Below, piece by piece: positions 41,493-52,906 of a stretch of DNA of 64,000 nt. The notes below the pieces were generated by a model. That model was given only the letters and a program-made list of their open reading frames with translations. It was not told where the DNA came from and made no database searches. Source of the DNA: Notospermus geniculatus. Taxonomy: Eukaryota; Nemertea; Pilidiophora; Heteronemertea; Lineidae. The stretch covers positions 77,639 to 141,638 of the forward strand of contig NMRB01001532.1 of the NCBI GenBank assembly GCA_002633025.1. Reading direction: 5' to 3'. A program made the translations under genes and the position numbers. Positions within the stretch are counted from its first letter, which is position 1; each line of letters opens with the position of its first letter.

Positions 41493-42263
41493 TTCTAAAA
41501 TACCTCAAACTAAACATAGTATACATAGGTTCAGTGCAGTTTGATTGCAATAAATAGGCCTAAGATATCCAAGCTCCCTCGATGACGCGACATCAGTGAA
41601 TCACGCACTGTGTGTACAAACCTGTACATCGTGCCTACATCGTGTACATCTGTGTGCAGCGCTAGCAGCAAGTTGCAGGAGTCGAAATGAGGTCGCAGGG
41701 CGCTTTCTTCAACGGATTATCCGCAGGAAATGTACCTAACGGTACAAAACCTCGTTGGGATAGGTCACTGAGTATCCACCTGGCCGACATTCGCTGCACT
41801 ACCTCGCTGAATGCTCGAAGCGAGAAATGTTGGACGCACGCCATTACACTGAGCGGGTCTTGGTTGTGTCACCCAGACCCGCTGCATTCAGAATGAGGCT
41901 AATGCATTATCCATTTGAAACATACGCACGAGATACCAAGGTATTTTAGAATAGATTTTAACTGCAGTGTCCCTTGAACCATGAGCTGGCATTAGTATAC
42001 AAGATTTCACTGAGTAGGAGTGGAATGCTGTACGCGTAGTCACTGTCACCCCTCTCTGTCAGTGACCAAAAGTGGCAGGCTCTTGCCACTGGTAATTTGA
42101 ATAAATAATCTGGCCAGTCTTAACACTTGTTGTGAAGTAGCACATCCACACTCCACGTGAAAGAGTAGGCCTATATTGAGAGGACCATATACCGATTGTA
42201 TTCATGTTTGGATAGTTTTCGTAGTAGGCTAACAACTTCACGTTTCTTATAAGAAGTGAGTGT

Positions 42264-45200
42264 CTAATAGGAATTACATGTTGTAGTAATTGTAGTGCTT
42301 GTCCTTGTTGTGGGAATCGTGCTGCTTTTTGTTGTTGTGGGAATTGTAGTGCTTGTCGTTGTGGGAATGGCGCTGCTGATCGTTGTTGTGGGAATTGTAG
42401 TGCTTTTTGTTGTTGTGGGAATTGTAGTGCTTGTCGTTGTTGTGGAAATTGTAGTGCTTGTCGTTGTTGTGGAAATCGTAGTGCTTGTCGTTGTTGTGGG
42501 TATCGCTATAAGAAATGTAAGAGAATGTACAAATGATTTTAATTCTTTCGGCGAATAGGAAAGAAAAATCACTTCACCACCGTGAAGCCATTGTTAACCG
42601 GCGTTTTCGTACACCGTATACTTCTATGTAAAGGAAGCCTAAAGAAACGGTCTCTGGATACGCGGTCGTGCCTGCATTACCTACCATACACATCATACAT
42701 TACCTTTTCCGCAGAAGAAGTTGAGAGGCGTGTCACAATTTTCGCCGGCCCACGCCCACCAGTTTGCGTTGAGGGTCCAGGAAAAAGTCAGGCATTTGTT
42801 GTCCACAGGAAGTTCCATTTTATCGTATGCATAATTAAAGGACGAGCCATCCTCCCACGTGGAATCTTTCTTCAGCCCGATGAAGGTCTTCATCGCGGTA
42901 TTGACCCCTTCACAGCTTGAAGAAAAATGGAGGGCGATTGGGTGTTTTTAAAAGTCCATTTTCCGTTTTTTTACCATAATTCATAAGGCCTATTACATAG
43001 AGCTATACGCTATTCGGCATTCGGTATACGGAATACTATTTGGAAAATCCGATAAGTGGCAGCCTGAGGAAGACCCCGGTTGGGGTCGAAAATTTCCGAA
43101 ATTTTCTGGAGGACGACCTCTGTTATTAATGTATCATTTTGTGTGTCGCCTTTTGTGCTCTAAGTTTTTGGATATACACTGTACATGTACATGTAGGGAA
43201 GTGTTAAATTATAGCTTAAAATGCGAGATAACCTCTTCAAACTCGCTACTATTTGAAAGTCTCAACAACAACTACAGTCATCGTCTGCAACTCCAACACT
43301 GTTACTGACTCTCTATAAAGTATTCACGATAAAAGGAAAAGTAACTTATCCAACAAAATTCTGAAGGGGGCAGATTAGCTAACTACTCTTGCCTACCCGA
43401 GCCTTCTTGTTTCTGCAATGACTATATACAAAAATTGATCGGCGGTGTGCGAGATAGTGTGAAGTTTAGAGTTATACTTAAAGGTGCTCTAGTTTGAATT
43501 GTAAACATTACAGTGTGCCACCTATTGTCAACTTCTGGTACTAACAAATCAGATAAAATCGAATTAAACCTCGCCTTTCACAACTTTGTGTTTGTTTTTG
43601 AGCGTAAAATCATAAATATATTTCAGTTACAAGAATATTTATCAAGATAGATAGGCCTATAAAAATAGATAACATTAATGTTTTGGTATACACGGTGCTG
43701 CCACCCGTCCGAGGAAAAATAATTATTATAATCATCCATGTAAATAAACAAACGGTAATGTTTACAATTCGAACTAGAGCACCTTTAAATACTCAAAAGT
43801 TTGTTCAGGCTGTTTATTGATGTAACGAATTGCACAATAAATACTGCCTGTCAATCATTCGGGTTCCATTTTTACAGAGAGTCACTTTTATTAACTTTCG
43901 AAACATTTTGCTGCGAAGTGTTAGTGAATGCATGCTGTACTTTGTGCCAATTATACAGGGCTGGCTTGATTTTTGTTTGTCTTGTGGCTACAATGTGGAA
44001 AATGCGTTTTTACATGTACATGTATGTGATTGTCAAAATCCGCTGCCTAGCTACTATAAGGGAAACAGATGGATTTTGAGATTGATTCGTTGGGCAGGTA
44101 CAGCGGCATTCCGGGTGAACAGTTCCAATGAACTAGTCTAATGCCCTTCATTAACTCATTAAATGATCGGGTATGACACACAATACGGGACAAATATGGT
44201 CAATCGGTGTCCAGCATCACCATGTCATGCGTAATTAGTTATTGACAAGATGCCACGTTAATGCGATCAGTGCGATTGACTGTGAAATGTGTTGATTTCG
44301 GTTTGACGGTTGATAACACATAGTATTGTGAATTCACGAAACAACACTCACAATGCATTTTAGTTATGACTTTGGTACCTCCTGTGAAAATTTTTCTTAA
44401 GTTGCAATGGATTGCAGCGTAGTAATGGAGGCGGGGGGTTCATAAAATGGCGAGCTGCCAGGATCAAAGTATGTAGGGCCGTATTCGAAAAGGGTGATCA
44501 TCGCGCGATTAAGATTTTAGACGCGTGTAACGTCACTAAATGCACACACTTCTACCATGCATTTGACGAAGTTACACGCGTCTAAGTCTTAAACACCCTT
44601 TTTGAATACGGCCCTTAATGTTTCAGTGTGTGGCCATTTTTCGGTGTGACTCCCATTGTTTAGTGGAACCATGGAGGTATGAAATCCCATTTTGTACCTC
44701 CATGTTGGAACACACTGGGAAACGGACTCGCTGCCGATGTAACATCTGTGAGTGTTTCTGTAGCTCAGTGTTCCCCAACAACAGACGTGGCCTAGAATGG
44801 TTATTGTTGCGTTTGTTGCCACTTAATCCGTCAGGAGGGAAACAATAAGAAAAACACAGAAATACGGGGAACACTGATCGACGTTACACTGGTTTCTCTG
44901 TGTGTCGCTCATTGTCAAGACGCGGCCTATTCCGTGAATGGATTGTCATGTCACACGGGTCACACTGAAAAACGTTACACCGTTAGACGCAAGTAAAGTG
45001 TCATGGCGGACAATCAGCCAATCAGAGCGCATCCGCCATCTTGGATTCCAATATGGCCGCCATTTTGGAACCTTTTCCCACATATCTTGAATTCTAAGAG
45101 AGGTAGAAGCATAATTCCAAGACCTATACCCGCATTTTCGGGGTCGGCCTAGCCTCCCTACTATATGAGCTGTAATGAAAGTTACTTACTCCACAATCCA

Positions 45201-48200
45201 ACTGATCAGCCAATTATTATCCTCTTTACTGTGAATGCTGGCCAACTGGCTTGAAAGGCCTGTACACGTCTTTTTTGCGTTTTCATATGACTTGGGGTCG
45301 TTGCGGCTATAATAGTATGTGTAACTGGAATTGGGCGGTTGATTCCAGCCAGTCTTGCAGGAATAAGATGCTACAAATATATCAAACCATTAGGATAGCA
45401 TGAAATAATAACAGGTTTTTAAGGTGAAAGACATAGCTTCCTACCGTCTGTGGTATAAGTAATTGTTATGTCTGTACCCTTTTTGCTCCTCATGTTTATA
45501 CCTTCTCAGTGTTATTGACGTTTTCTACCTCTTGTCATTTCTTAGATATGCACCATCTGAATTTCTGTTCTCTCAATTCCTTATGTTCTCGGTGGCCTGA
45601 GCGTTAGCGGTCTTACGGCCTTGCTCAGGTCTCCGGACCAGCCTATTTATGTATATTCATTTATTACATCTTTTCTTTGTATATTCAGTTCATTTATGTG
45701 TGTATCTTATGTTATATTCACGTACATGTATTTGTATATACATTGCACACTTTATTTATGGCTATGGTCAAATAAACGGACTATCTATCTATCTATCTAC
45801 CGGACTCGAACCCACGGACCCTCGCCATTAGATAGATGATTGTTTATGGCGTGTGCCGTGTCAAACAATCATCGAATGGTGACAGATGTTTTCAAGTGTC
45901 ACGGCTGGTTTGAAACAAGACCAACGACGACGACAACAACAACAACAACAACAACAACACATTAACAGTACCCTGGTGTGGAAGGAAAGAATGTCCCCAA
46001 GAAAAACTGTTCTGTGAACAGAAGATCTTATTGTTACATTCTAGTCTCTTGCGATTATGGTCATGCCCTTAACTCGTCATGGAAGAATAGAAGCGGACAT
46101 TTTACAGGGGCACATTCTTTACTGTTACACTGGGACAGGATAAACTGCTAAGTAGTATACATGTACGTATATTTATTTTGACATTTTGGGGGGCGGTAAT
46201 CTAATACATGTACATCCGTAATATTTTTTACATTTGAATTTGAATAAGCTTTACAGGTTAACGGTATGATCTTACCTTTTTTGCATATGAAGTTGTATGG
46301 TTTTCCACAACCAATGTCATGCCACTTCCATTTGGTCTCCACATTGCTGAGTCTCACGCACTTGTCGTTGATACCGTTGTAAAGATATAGGTTACCGTTG
46401 GTGAAGTCTACCTTGGAATTATCCGTCCATTTCAGACCAGAGATTTGATTATTTTCGTCCCTCAAACCGATCCAAGCATCATGTTTACTTCCTGAACAGC
46501 TAAAAGATAACAGAGCACTTAATAAATGAAATGGTCCATGGACCATGTGCTCACCTGGGTGAACGTTCCAGAAAAACAAATGACAAATGTTAAATCGAAA
46601 TGTTCCAGGGTCATGTATCCTCGTTAGATGCACCTGATAAAAATTTGGAGACAATCCAGTTACAGTTCAGGAGTTACTGGACTTTGAGCTTTGGTTTTTG
46701 GCCACCTGGTGGCCAAGCGGAGAATCGAATCAGACCGAAAAGTGGTACATTATCTTCGACTTAAAGGCTAAAAGAATTATACATTTACATCAAAGCGAAG
46801 TTATTTATAAGTAAAGTATCCTTGACACTTGTTTTTTAAGAGCACAGTTGGCTTACCTCTCCATTAGGCTTATCAAAAATTTATTTGCTTCTTGACTGTG
46901 AATGCTGGCGAGGTCTCCCCCGAGGATACGGCAGGCCTTTCGTGCACCGTCGAAGGTAAATTTCTGTCTGAAGTAAAGATAATATTCCCCTCCCTTTGGT
47001 TCCTTCTTCCATCCCGAAGGGCATGCTGCACCTGAAAGAAAGATCAATTGAAATCGAACCAGCAATCAAACGGACGGACAGACCGATGGAAATTCAGAGC
47101 AGAGCATTACATGTAAGTATGCCATGGAACATGTCTAATAAAATCAAAAAAACAAGAGGCATGGCCAAATTTTACAATGCTGTCAATTTTTATGATACTA
47201 GAAAATTTAAGAGATCGTCCCACTAACGGTTGTAACACGAACGTTAACATTATTTTTTACATTGCAAATGTACAGAAATACATGTAGCGTAAGTGTATAT
47301 CGTTTAAACGGAGCGGTTTGTTAAACTCGCGATTGTGAAAAAAATTATGACGCTAAATGTATGTGATAACTAGAAAATGGATAGGTCTAGTTGGTAGGTT
47401 AAAGCGAATCGATAGCGGATTTTGTTTACATTTGGCTGATGTTTGTAAACACAAAATTCACCCAATCAAAATGCACGAAAATTTCTTTGTTGACAAGTTT
47501 GTTTACATTTTTTCCTGAAAATTCGTCCCCTTTCAAATTCTATTTCTAAATCAAATTTTTTCGCTATCGATTCGCTTTAACTGTATACAATCTATGCAAA
47601 AAAAGCGTTAGATCCTTTACTGACTCGGAGTTCTTAAAGATTATGTATCATGACTTATTGTTTACGTTTAAACATGGATATTTACATTAGGGAGTTTAAG
47701 AAATCAAACGATAAATGTTTATTTCACGACAACCTTATTTTTTGTACCGGAAATGCAATATATAATCTGGTGAATTCGCAGTATGAAAAAAAAACGTTGT
47801 CGGAAAGTTAAAGATTATCGGTTTGGTTTCTTAAACTCCCTATTATGTTATTTTGGACTTTTGAGACATGCCAACCCAGTAAATAGAACACTTTCGGTAT
47901 CAAAATAATTTCTAGAGGGCATGCCACCAACAAATTACTCGAACGACAAAGAAAGACCAGTCCCAGTCAAGCAAAATTAAATAAACAATAATTTTCGTGG
48001 CCCGCGAAAATATCCGTGATACATTATCAGGCGAGACATCCCATTTAGTCAGTAAATCATAAAGGAATCAAATTCCTTTATTATGTGATGTGATGTGATG
48101 TGATGTGATGCGATGCGATGCGATGCGATGCGATGCGATGCGATGCGATGCGATGTGATGTGATGATAATAGTGACAATGATATAATTATCAGAATAGAA

Positions 48201-48258
48201 TTTACATACCTGTATTCAGAGCGAGAAGAAAGAACAAAAAATGTCCCAATATTCTCAT
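42264..48258 (-). CDS. Lectin-like gene 1: signal peptide, 2 CTLD, Thr-rich tail (complete)
   Basis: Minus-strand exons in transcript order: 48258-48210, 47031-46857, 46499-46276, 45370-45190, 42915-42704, 42505-42264. Phases 1,2,1,2,1 chain to a TAG stop; 360 residues. Residues 1-16 are a signal peptide (MRILGHFLFFLLALNT). Residues 17-149 form C-type lectin domain 1 (ACPSGW, GGDLASIHSQEA, DAWIGLRD, WHDIGCGKPYNFICKK). Residues 150-280 form domain 2 (SCKTGWN, SSQLASIHS, TFIGLKK, WEDGSS, NFFCGK). Residues 281-360 are a Thr/Ser/Pro-rich tail built from TTTTSTTI-type repeats, ending TTTCNSY. There is no membrane segment, so it should be secreted. Neither CTLD has EPN or QPD. It is a tandem paralog of gene 2 but stops where gene 2 (TCNSE) reads on to a PAN domain. 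Confidence 0.83.
42540..42660. other. Intron 5 of lectin gene 1
   Basis: Short intron with a fragment (CCGTGAAGCCATTGTTAACC) related to the PLAT-PAN 3' flank at 17,580-17,630. Confidence 0.4.
43060..43112 (+). other. Hammerhead-ribozyme-like motif 1
   Basis: CTGAGGA (43064-43070) fits the CUGANGA core. It is followed by A, a perfect 6-bp stem GACCCC/GGGGTC with GGTT loop, then GAAA, then an AATTT-CCG-AAATT stem. A weak outer CAG/CTG pairing is possible. The extra A before stem II and an outer C/T mismatch depart from an active hammerhead. It lies in intron 4 of lectin gene 1, antisense. Confidence 0.3.
43488..43788. mobile_element. MITE, TTAAAGGTGCTCTAG family, copy 3
   Basis: Same element as 14,506-14,808 and 22,361-22,663, with matching ends and interior (CCGTCCGAGGAAAAATAA). 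It lies in intron 4 of lectin gene 1. Confidence 0.85.
44470..44985. mobile_element. MITE cluster in lectin gene 1 intron
   Basis: A hairpin at about 44,477-44,615 (GGGCCGTATTCGAAAAGGG...TTTGAATACGGCCC) is followed by a GTTTTTCAGTG-type element. The latter is split by a GTAACATCTGTGAGTGTTTC...ATCGACGTTACAC element (about 44,738-44,890). Confidence 0.7.
45585..45800 (+). mobile_element. Probable non-LTR retroelement 3' end
   Basis: GGTCTTACGGCCTTGCTCAGG, then an A/T-rich stretch and GGTCAAATAAACGGAC followed by a (TATC)n tail. This is the style of a truncated LINE 3' end. No coding part remains. Confidence 0.4.
45970..46137. mobile_element. MITE 'AAAAAGTGTCCCCCTG', reverse copy
   Basis: GGTGTGGAAGGAAAGAATGTCC...TACTGTTACAC is the reverse of 7,620-7,790. 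It is preceded by an (ACA)n run at about 45,934-45,959. Confidence 0.7.
47402..47582. mobile_element. MITE 'AAAGCGAATCGATAGCGG', copy 2
   Basis: Matches the nested element at about 6,327-6,496 (ATTTTGTAAACACAAAATTCA, CCAATCAAAATGCACGAAAA, TCGATTCGCTTTAA). It lies in intron 1 of lectin gene 1. Confidence 0.8.
47690..47850. mobile_element. MITE, ATCAAACGATAAA family
   Basis: GGGAGTTTAAGAAATCAAACG pairs with TTGGTTTCTTAAACTCCC across about 155 bases. It is related to 20,323-20,463 and 33,775-33,919. Confidence 0.75.
48083..48168. repeat. Pentanucleotide microsatellite (ATGTG/ATGCG)n
   Basis: About 17 pentamers: an ATGTG block, then an ATGCG block, then ATGTG again. The Ser-His-rich frame read from it on the minus strand is a by-product of the repeat. 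Confidence 0.9.
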
Positions 48259-48480
48259 TTTGGAAATCTTTGAGATACATGTACCTTTCCAATTCACGCT
48301 GAGAAATCGGTTTGCGCTGATGGAGCAGACAACAAACTTATTAATTGCGCAGGGAAGTTACCTTAGCGACACTGATTGCGTTTCACACTCCACGCATTTA
48401 TTAGTTGGTCTAGTGCGTGGAGTGTACTTTCTCAGTCAAGTACTAGTAGTCTTTAAGTATGTGCGCCCTCAGGAACATGA
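48259..48480 (-). promoter_or_regulatory. Upstream region of lectin gene 1
   Basis: Conserved with 36,681-36,870 (see lectin gene 2): GCGCTGAT, CAGACAACAAACTTATTAA, TTTCACACTCCACGCATT. Probable core promoter and leader; the exact transcription start is not visible. Confidence 0.45.
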
Positions 48481-48490
48481 CTCCACAGGA

Positions 48491-48865
48491 TAGGCAATCT
48501 GAAGAGGTCGCCACCATCGTTCCTTGGCTAAGACCTCTGAAAACGGCTAAACACAGCAGAAGATTCTTGTGCTCATCTATTTTACAAACTATTTTGATGA
48601 AGTACACGTAATCGTATCAGAAATTAAAATTTGTTCCATTATCTGTAAAAAATACTCCTATTTTAACATTCCGTTGGGTATTCGATGTTTTATTAAGGAA
48701 CAAAGTACGAACGCTTTCGAATCCCTACGCAACTGCTTGTGCAGCGGTCAGAAATTCATCCGCCATCATCAATGCATTTGCACTGTGCAAAAGTAGTACC
48801 GGTCTAGGCATTTCCAGAGTTCAACGTGGCAATGTTGAACTCTGGGTACGAGATTGCAGGATAGG
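48491..48865. repeat. Uninterrupted copy of the 10.5-12.4 kb dispersed repeat
   Basis: In reverse it matches the flanks of both foldbacks at 10,778-11,579 and 11,599-12,387, with neither inserted. The GTTTTC target of the second is present once, at 48539-48544. Confidence 0.85.
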
Positions 48866-49540
48866 GTAAAAATGTTGAACGAGACTAGTGATTTGTTGTT
48901 GTTTTTTCGGCTGCACTGCCAATCCTGTGAAATAAACCATCATAGATAATTGGAATCGGTTCTCTTATGTGTACATTATGCCCTTAGAAACTATTCCGTT
49001 GATGAAATGTTTTCGTGTTGTTAGGACAACGAAAACCTGTCGAGCATTTTCAATTTTTGATAGAGAACTCCGACATATTGGTGTTATTTTCGCTGTTTGC
49101 CTGAGATAAATATTGATAAAATCAGTATGTATTGCTTTAGGTTTGTTAAATCGTCCCCATCGTCAACATGAATATTTCATAACCATTAGATGCACACCAT
49201 TTATGGAGTGGTTCTGATATCATGCGGCAGTGTGCTGTGACAGGCGGAATTCGGCCAAGGGGTACTTGAGGCCTATTGAGAAGAAGTAAAACAAGAATAA
49301 AATTGTGTGCACTTCGGAAACATTGCCTTGTCTTTTGATAACGGGACCAGGCCTATTTTGCCCGCTAATAGCAGGCCTACATGTAGTTACCACGTTACAT
49401 ACCGGGCACTGAAGGCACTGAATAACCTATTATACAGCTGTATGTACTGTCTGGTTCACCACATGTACAGGCTCAAAAGACCGTGTTGCTCAGGGATGTC
49501 TTCAAAGATTAGGAGAATATTGCCAGTGTGTTCCCACAGC
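48866..49540. other. Spacer upstream of lectin gene 1
   Basis: No gene, RNA or clear repeat recognised. A reading frame of 137 codons starting at 49,307 ends inside the following MITE and has no family features. Confidence 0.4.
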
Positions 49541-49541
49541 T

Positions 49542-49800
49542 TTAAAGGAGCTGGACGTCCAAGTTATAAACACTCACTCACTGGTTCTCTATCCACGCGA
49601 CGCCTGCGGTGCTGCCACCTATTGTCGGTGATATGTACTGACGTGAATATCGTGAATGAGTTGCATTGGACCGGGCACCAGTCTAACGATCACGGGGCGC
49701 AACTGGTGCTGCCACCTTGACGAAGGAATAAAACTAGTTTGCTGGCCACTGTTCGTAAACAAATCAGTTTGTTTACAACTTGGACGTCGAGCTCCTTTAA
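49542..49800. mobile_element. MITE, TTAAAGGAG family, copy 2
   Basis: The ends are TTAAAGGAGCTGGACGTCC and GGACGTCGAGCTCCTTTAA. Reverse of 4,248-4,489. Confidence 0.8.
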
Positions 49801-49835
49801 GCACATGTGTCATATCCATTCATATGTTGTAAAGT

Positions 49836-50098
49836 GTTTTTCACATTGAACTGGCCAAAGGTACTTGGCTGACCTCTTGTCACTAAACTGTAATGGCATG
49901 ATCACAAATAATAATGTTACACAACCCTCGGCAGCTAGTGTCATGGCTGACCAGCTTTGGCTGACAGCATGAAAGAGCTATAATCTGTTTTCAAGTCAGT
50001 GTTGTGCAACACCACTACCTCTCGGTAAATGTGATCTGGTCACATTCCTGAGTTCAACCAAGTACCTTTGGCCAGTTCAATGTGAAAAACACTTTAGC
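49836..50098. mobile_element. Foldback MITE
   Basis: AAAGTGTTTTTCACATTGAA and GGCCAAAGGTACTTGG at the left are mirrored by CCAAGTACCTTTGGCCAG and TTCAATGTGAAAAACACTTT at the right. Confidence 0.85.
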
Positions 50099-50364
50099 AT
50101 CAAGGATGTGCAAAAAGTAAGTAAGGACGAAAAAATATTTTCACACCACTTGGATATTTACATACGAGAAATTGTTTCCGTGATTTGAATACAAAATGTT
50201 CTTTGGTTTACTTTTCATGCCCGTTCCTGCCCCCGCCTCACCGAGTTCAGAAAACGCAAATCACAACTTGATTTTACAATGGTTCTGCGCATGCGCTGAT
50301 TGTATATCATTCCTTGCGCATGTGCAAAACGTTCGTTCGTTATCATGCTTCGACGCTGCAATTT

Positions 50365-50645
50365 CAAAGCTTCAAGATTCGGCAAGGGCAACTGGCATTC
50401 TAAAAAAAACAGAAAAAAAGGACAAAAACGTCCTCCCGACAACACTACTCCCATCTCTACCTTGAGCCCCGGAATTTGGCATGGGTCCATTCCAAATTCT
50501 ATATCCGAACGTCAAACAGTCTCGCGCACACCAAAATAGACCACCATGCATTCTTCCATTCAAATTGTAAGATTTGGCAAGGGCAACTGGCACTCTAAAA
50601 AAACAGAAAAAAGGACAAAAGGTCCTTCCAACAACAATTTGATAT
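50365..50645. repeat. Direct repeat pair about 200 bp apart
   Basis: GGCAAGGGCAACTGGCATTC plus the A-rich AAAACAGAAAAAAAGGACAAAA segment at about 50,382-50,440 recurs at about 50,576-50,630. Origin unknown. Confidence 0.7.
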
Positions 50646-50926
50646 CAAAACAAATTGGTTGTATAACTCTTCCCTTAAATTCCTCAGAACGTGTTCGGTC
50701 TTTTTGAAAATCCAGGTGAACTGCTGACCTCCGAGATCTCATGAATCAAGTAAAAGGACAGTTACACAATTAACACACAATTATAAAACTTGCAAATAAC
50801 AACGCCCAGTGGCGAGGGATATTCAATAGCCTGGAACAATGATATACAAGCCGTTGACCTCAAAATAAGTCTTATTTTGTTTGGTCATTGAATACCACCA
50901 CGCTAAAAGACACCGTAGAGACTACA

Positions 50927-51229
50927 TTACAAATCCCAAAAGGCGGAAGGTTTGCCCACGAGAAGACACTTCTGATTTTCTTCAATTCGCTGACCTGACA
51001 ATGGAAGCAAGTTAGATGTCAACTCCTTGGCATGTTTAAACCAATCCGCTGTCTTGGCTGGCTTGTCTTTGAAGCTTATCTTTTGAAGATCTTTGTATTT
51101 TGGACGTATGCATTGACCAGGTGAGTCAATCTTTAGTAATGGTGTCATCACAATATTGAACCTCCTTGGTTCACACGGAAGTCGTAATGCAAACTGTCCT
51201 CTTCGCCAGGCTTTTTTACGTCCATCCAT
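50927..51229 (-). CDS. Unclassified 100-codon frame
   Basis: A minus-strand frame with a basic start (DGRKKAWRRGQF), a central RRFNIVMTPLLKIDSPGQ segment and a hydrophilic KYKDLQKISFKDKPAKTADW stretch. It has protein-like composition and is longer than most chance frames here, but I recognise no family. It could be one exon of an unidentified gene or the decayed end of a transposon ORF. No flanking exon or TIR was found. Confidence 0.2.
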   Translation of the reverse strand: MDGRKKAWRRGQFALRLPCEPRRFNIVMTPLLKIDSPGQCIRPKYKDLQKISFKDKPAKTADWFKHAKELTSNLLPLSGQRIEENQKCLLVGKPSAFWDL

Positions 51230-51239
51230 GTTTTTGGAC

Positions 51240-52906
51240 GTCAGAATCTTAGGCCTACCTTACCAGCCGTATGGACCGGGATTCAGTCCATACCCTGCCT
51301 TGGTTGTTGCTTCCAGGTAAATATTTCAGGAAAGGCCAGGCGCAACAAAGGCAAGAACTTGCATGCATCGCTGCTTTTGGCACCAGACTCATTGGAAGAT
51401 GGCACCTACCATAAACCAAGTCTTATCTTCTAGCGAAGTGGCCTTTGTGTAGGCTTACCTTCTGTAAAAATATACAAAAGCAGGGTCGGATCCAGGGTCG
51501 ACAGAAAGGGGGGGGGCGTAGCTCGACGGAGGTGGTCATCACCGGGAGCGCGAAGCGCAAGGCGGGGGGTCTGGGGGTCTGGGACTGATCAATAGACTTT
51601 TGAAAAGTCTATTGATCAGTCCCACACATGCATATATTAGGTACTGTATTTATCAGAATATAGGCCTAAACCTTAAGCATTGTGTGTAAAGATTAGTTCA
51701 TCCAGGTTAGGTTTTTATGTGATCAACCATTCATAGCCTGCCATGCCTGTGGTTGTTCAAGACCAATCTCGCTTTCTCTCACCCGGTGTGACAGGCATCT
51801 CAAGCTAAGAATCCACCATTGATTTCCAAGCTGATTTTACGTTGCGGCTTGCTTTGCAACTGGGTTGCGTTGCAACTGGGCACTCCATCGCCGTAGTGGC
51901 CTCGCTAGACGCGATTTCCACCAATGGCGAAGATGTGGTCAATTTCAGTCGGCAATCTGTCGGCGACCGGTATCATTATTCAATCGCAGATAGCAGGTTA
52001 CAAAGTCGCAACGCAGAAAATCAGCAGTGGATTCCTAGCTCATGTTCCTCACTTGGATGGAATCTTTTACTTGCAAAGAAACAAGGTACAAGGCACCACG
52101 GCTACTGTCCCATGCGAACGAAAGAGGAGCCAAGGATGGCCGGTGTCATAATCACTGAGCTGTCAAGCCTCCTCCATGCTTGACAGGTTAACCATGTTTC
52201 TTGGTTTTGAACTGCACTTGGTGCAAAATTAAAAATGGATAAATCAGATATATGCCTTTCCAACAGCAGCACATAAACAGGTGAGAAAATATACTACAGT
52301 TAGGACTTCCACAAGCTGTCTAGAGTGTGCCATATGTAAGATGAAGGCTTGTTGGCCTAGGCCCCTACTCCAGAATGGGAAAAAAGTTACTATTGATTCT
52401 TCATAGTATACCAACTATATACAGTGTACACTCAACACGCAATAAAATCTATAATGCGAAATATTTTCGTACGTACAATGGGCCGCATGTTCAAACAATT
52501 CGGGTTCAAACATGCGTGTCATCCCGTCCGGGCGAATGGGTTGCCCTGATGTGACCCAGATAGTATTTGGGATTTTTACGACGACGTGAGATTTGGCGGC
52601 AAAACGACTGAACCATGGATATCTCTGAATGGATACGCTACGCTGTGCAGAGCAAGGCCATTTTTTGATACATATCTATAGGGATATTAGCGTTTGAATT
52701 TCTTTTAGTAAAATTGCTGTAAAATTCAGTGGATTTACTGAGGACACTTAGGTCAGGGCCATTGTTGCATTTGTTGTCCGGATGCAGGAGTATGACTGAC
52801 TGTTCTGTTACTAACTTTCAGGTATTTTAAATCCACCGAGGGCATGATCTGATTTCTGTTCTACCAGCAACTGACCCCTGGTACCGACCAGAAGGCCTAA
52901 AACAAA
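51240..52906. other. Region upstream of the SLC5 gene
   Basis: No gene is recognised. It contains a perfect 42-base palindrome at about 51,582-51,623 and a SINE-tail fragment (CTCATGTTCCTCACTTGGATG) at about 52,038-52,110. The last 100 bases before the ATG at 52,907 should hold the 5'-UTR. No TATA box is evident. Confidence 0.5.

Noticed and set aside
42295-42558. Val/Leu-rich + strand frame resembling membrane segments
   Set aside because: Antisense of the Thr-rich terminal exon of lectin gene 1.
48068-48292. Ser-His-rich minus-strand frame
   Set aside because: Generated by the ATGTG/ATGCG microsatellite and overlapping the true signal-peptide exon in another frame.
51842-52183. 113-codon + strand frame upstream of SLC5
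   Set aside because: Contains a SINE-tail fragment and no recognisable domain.
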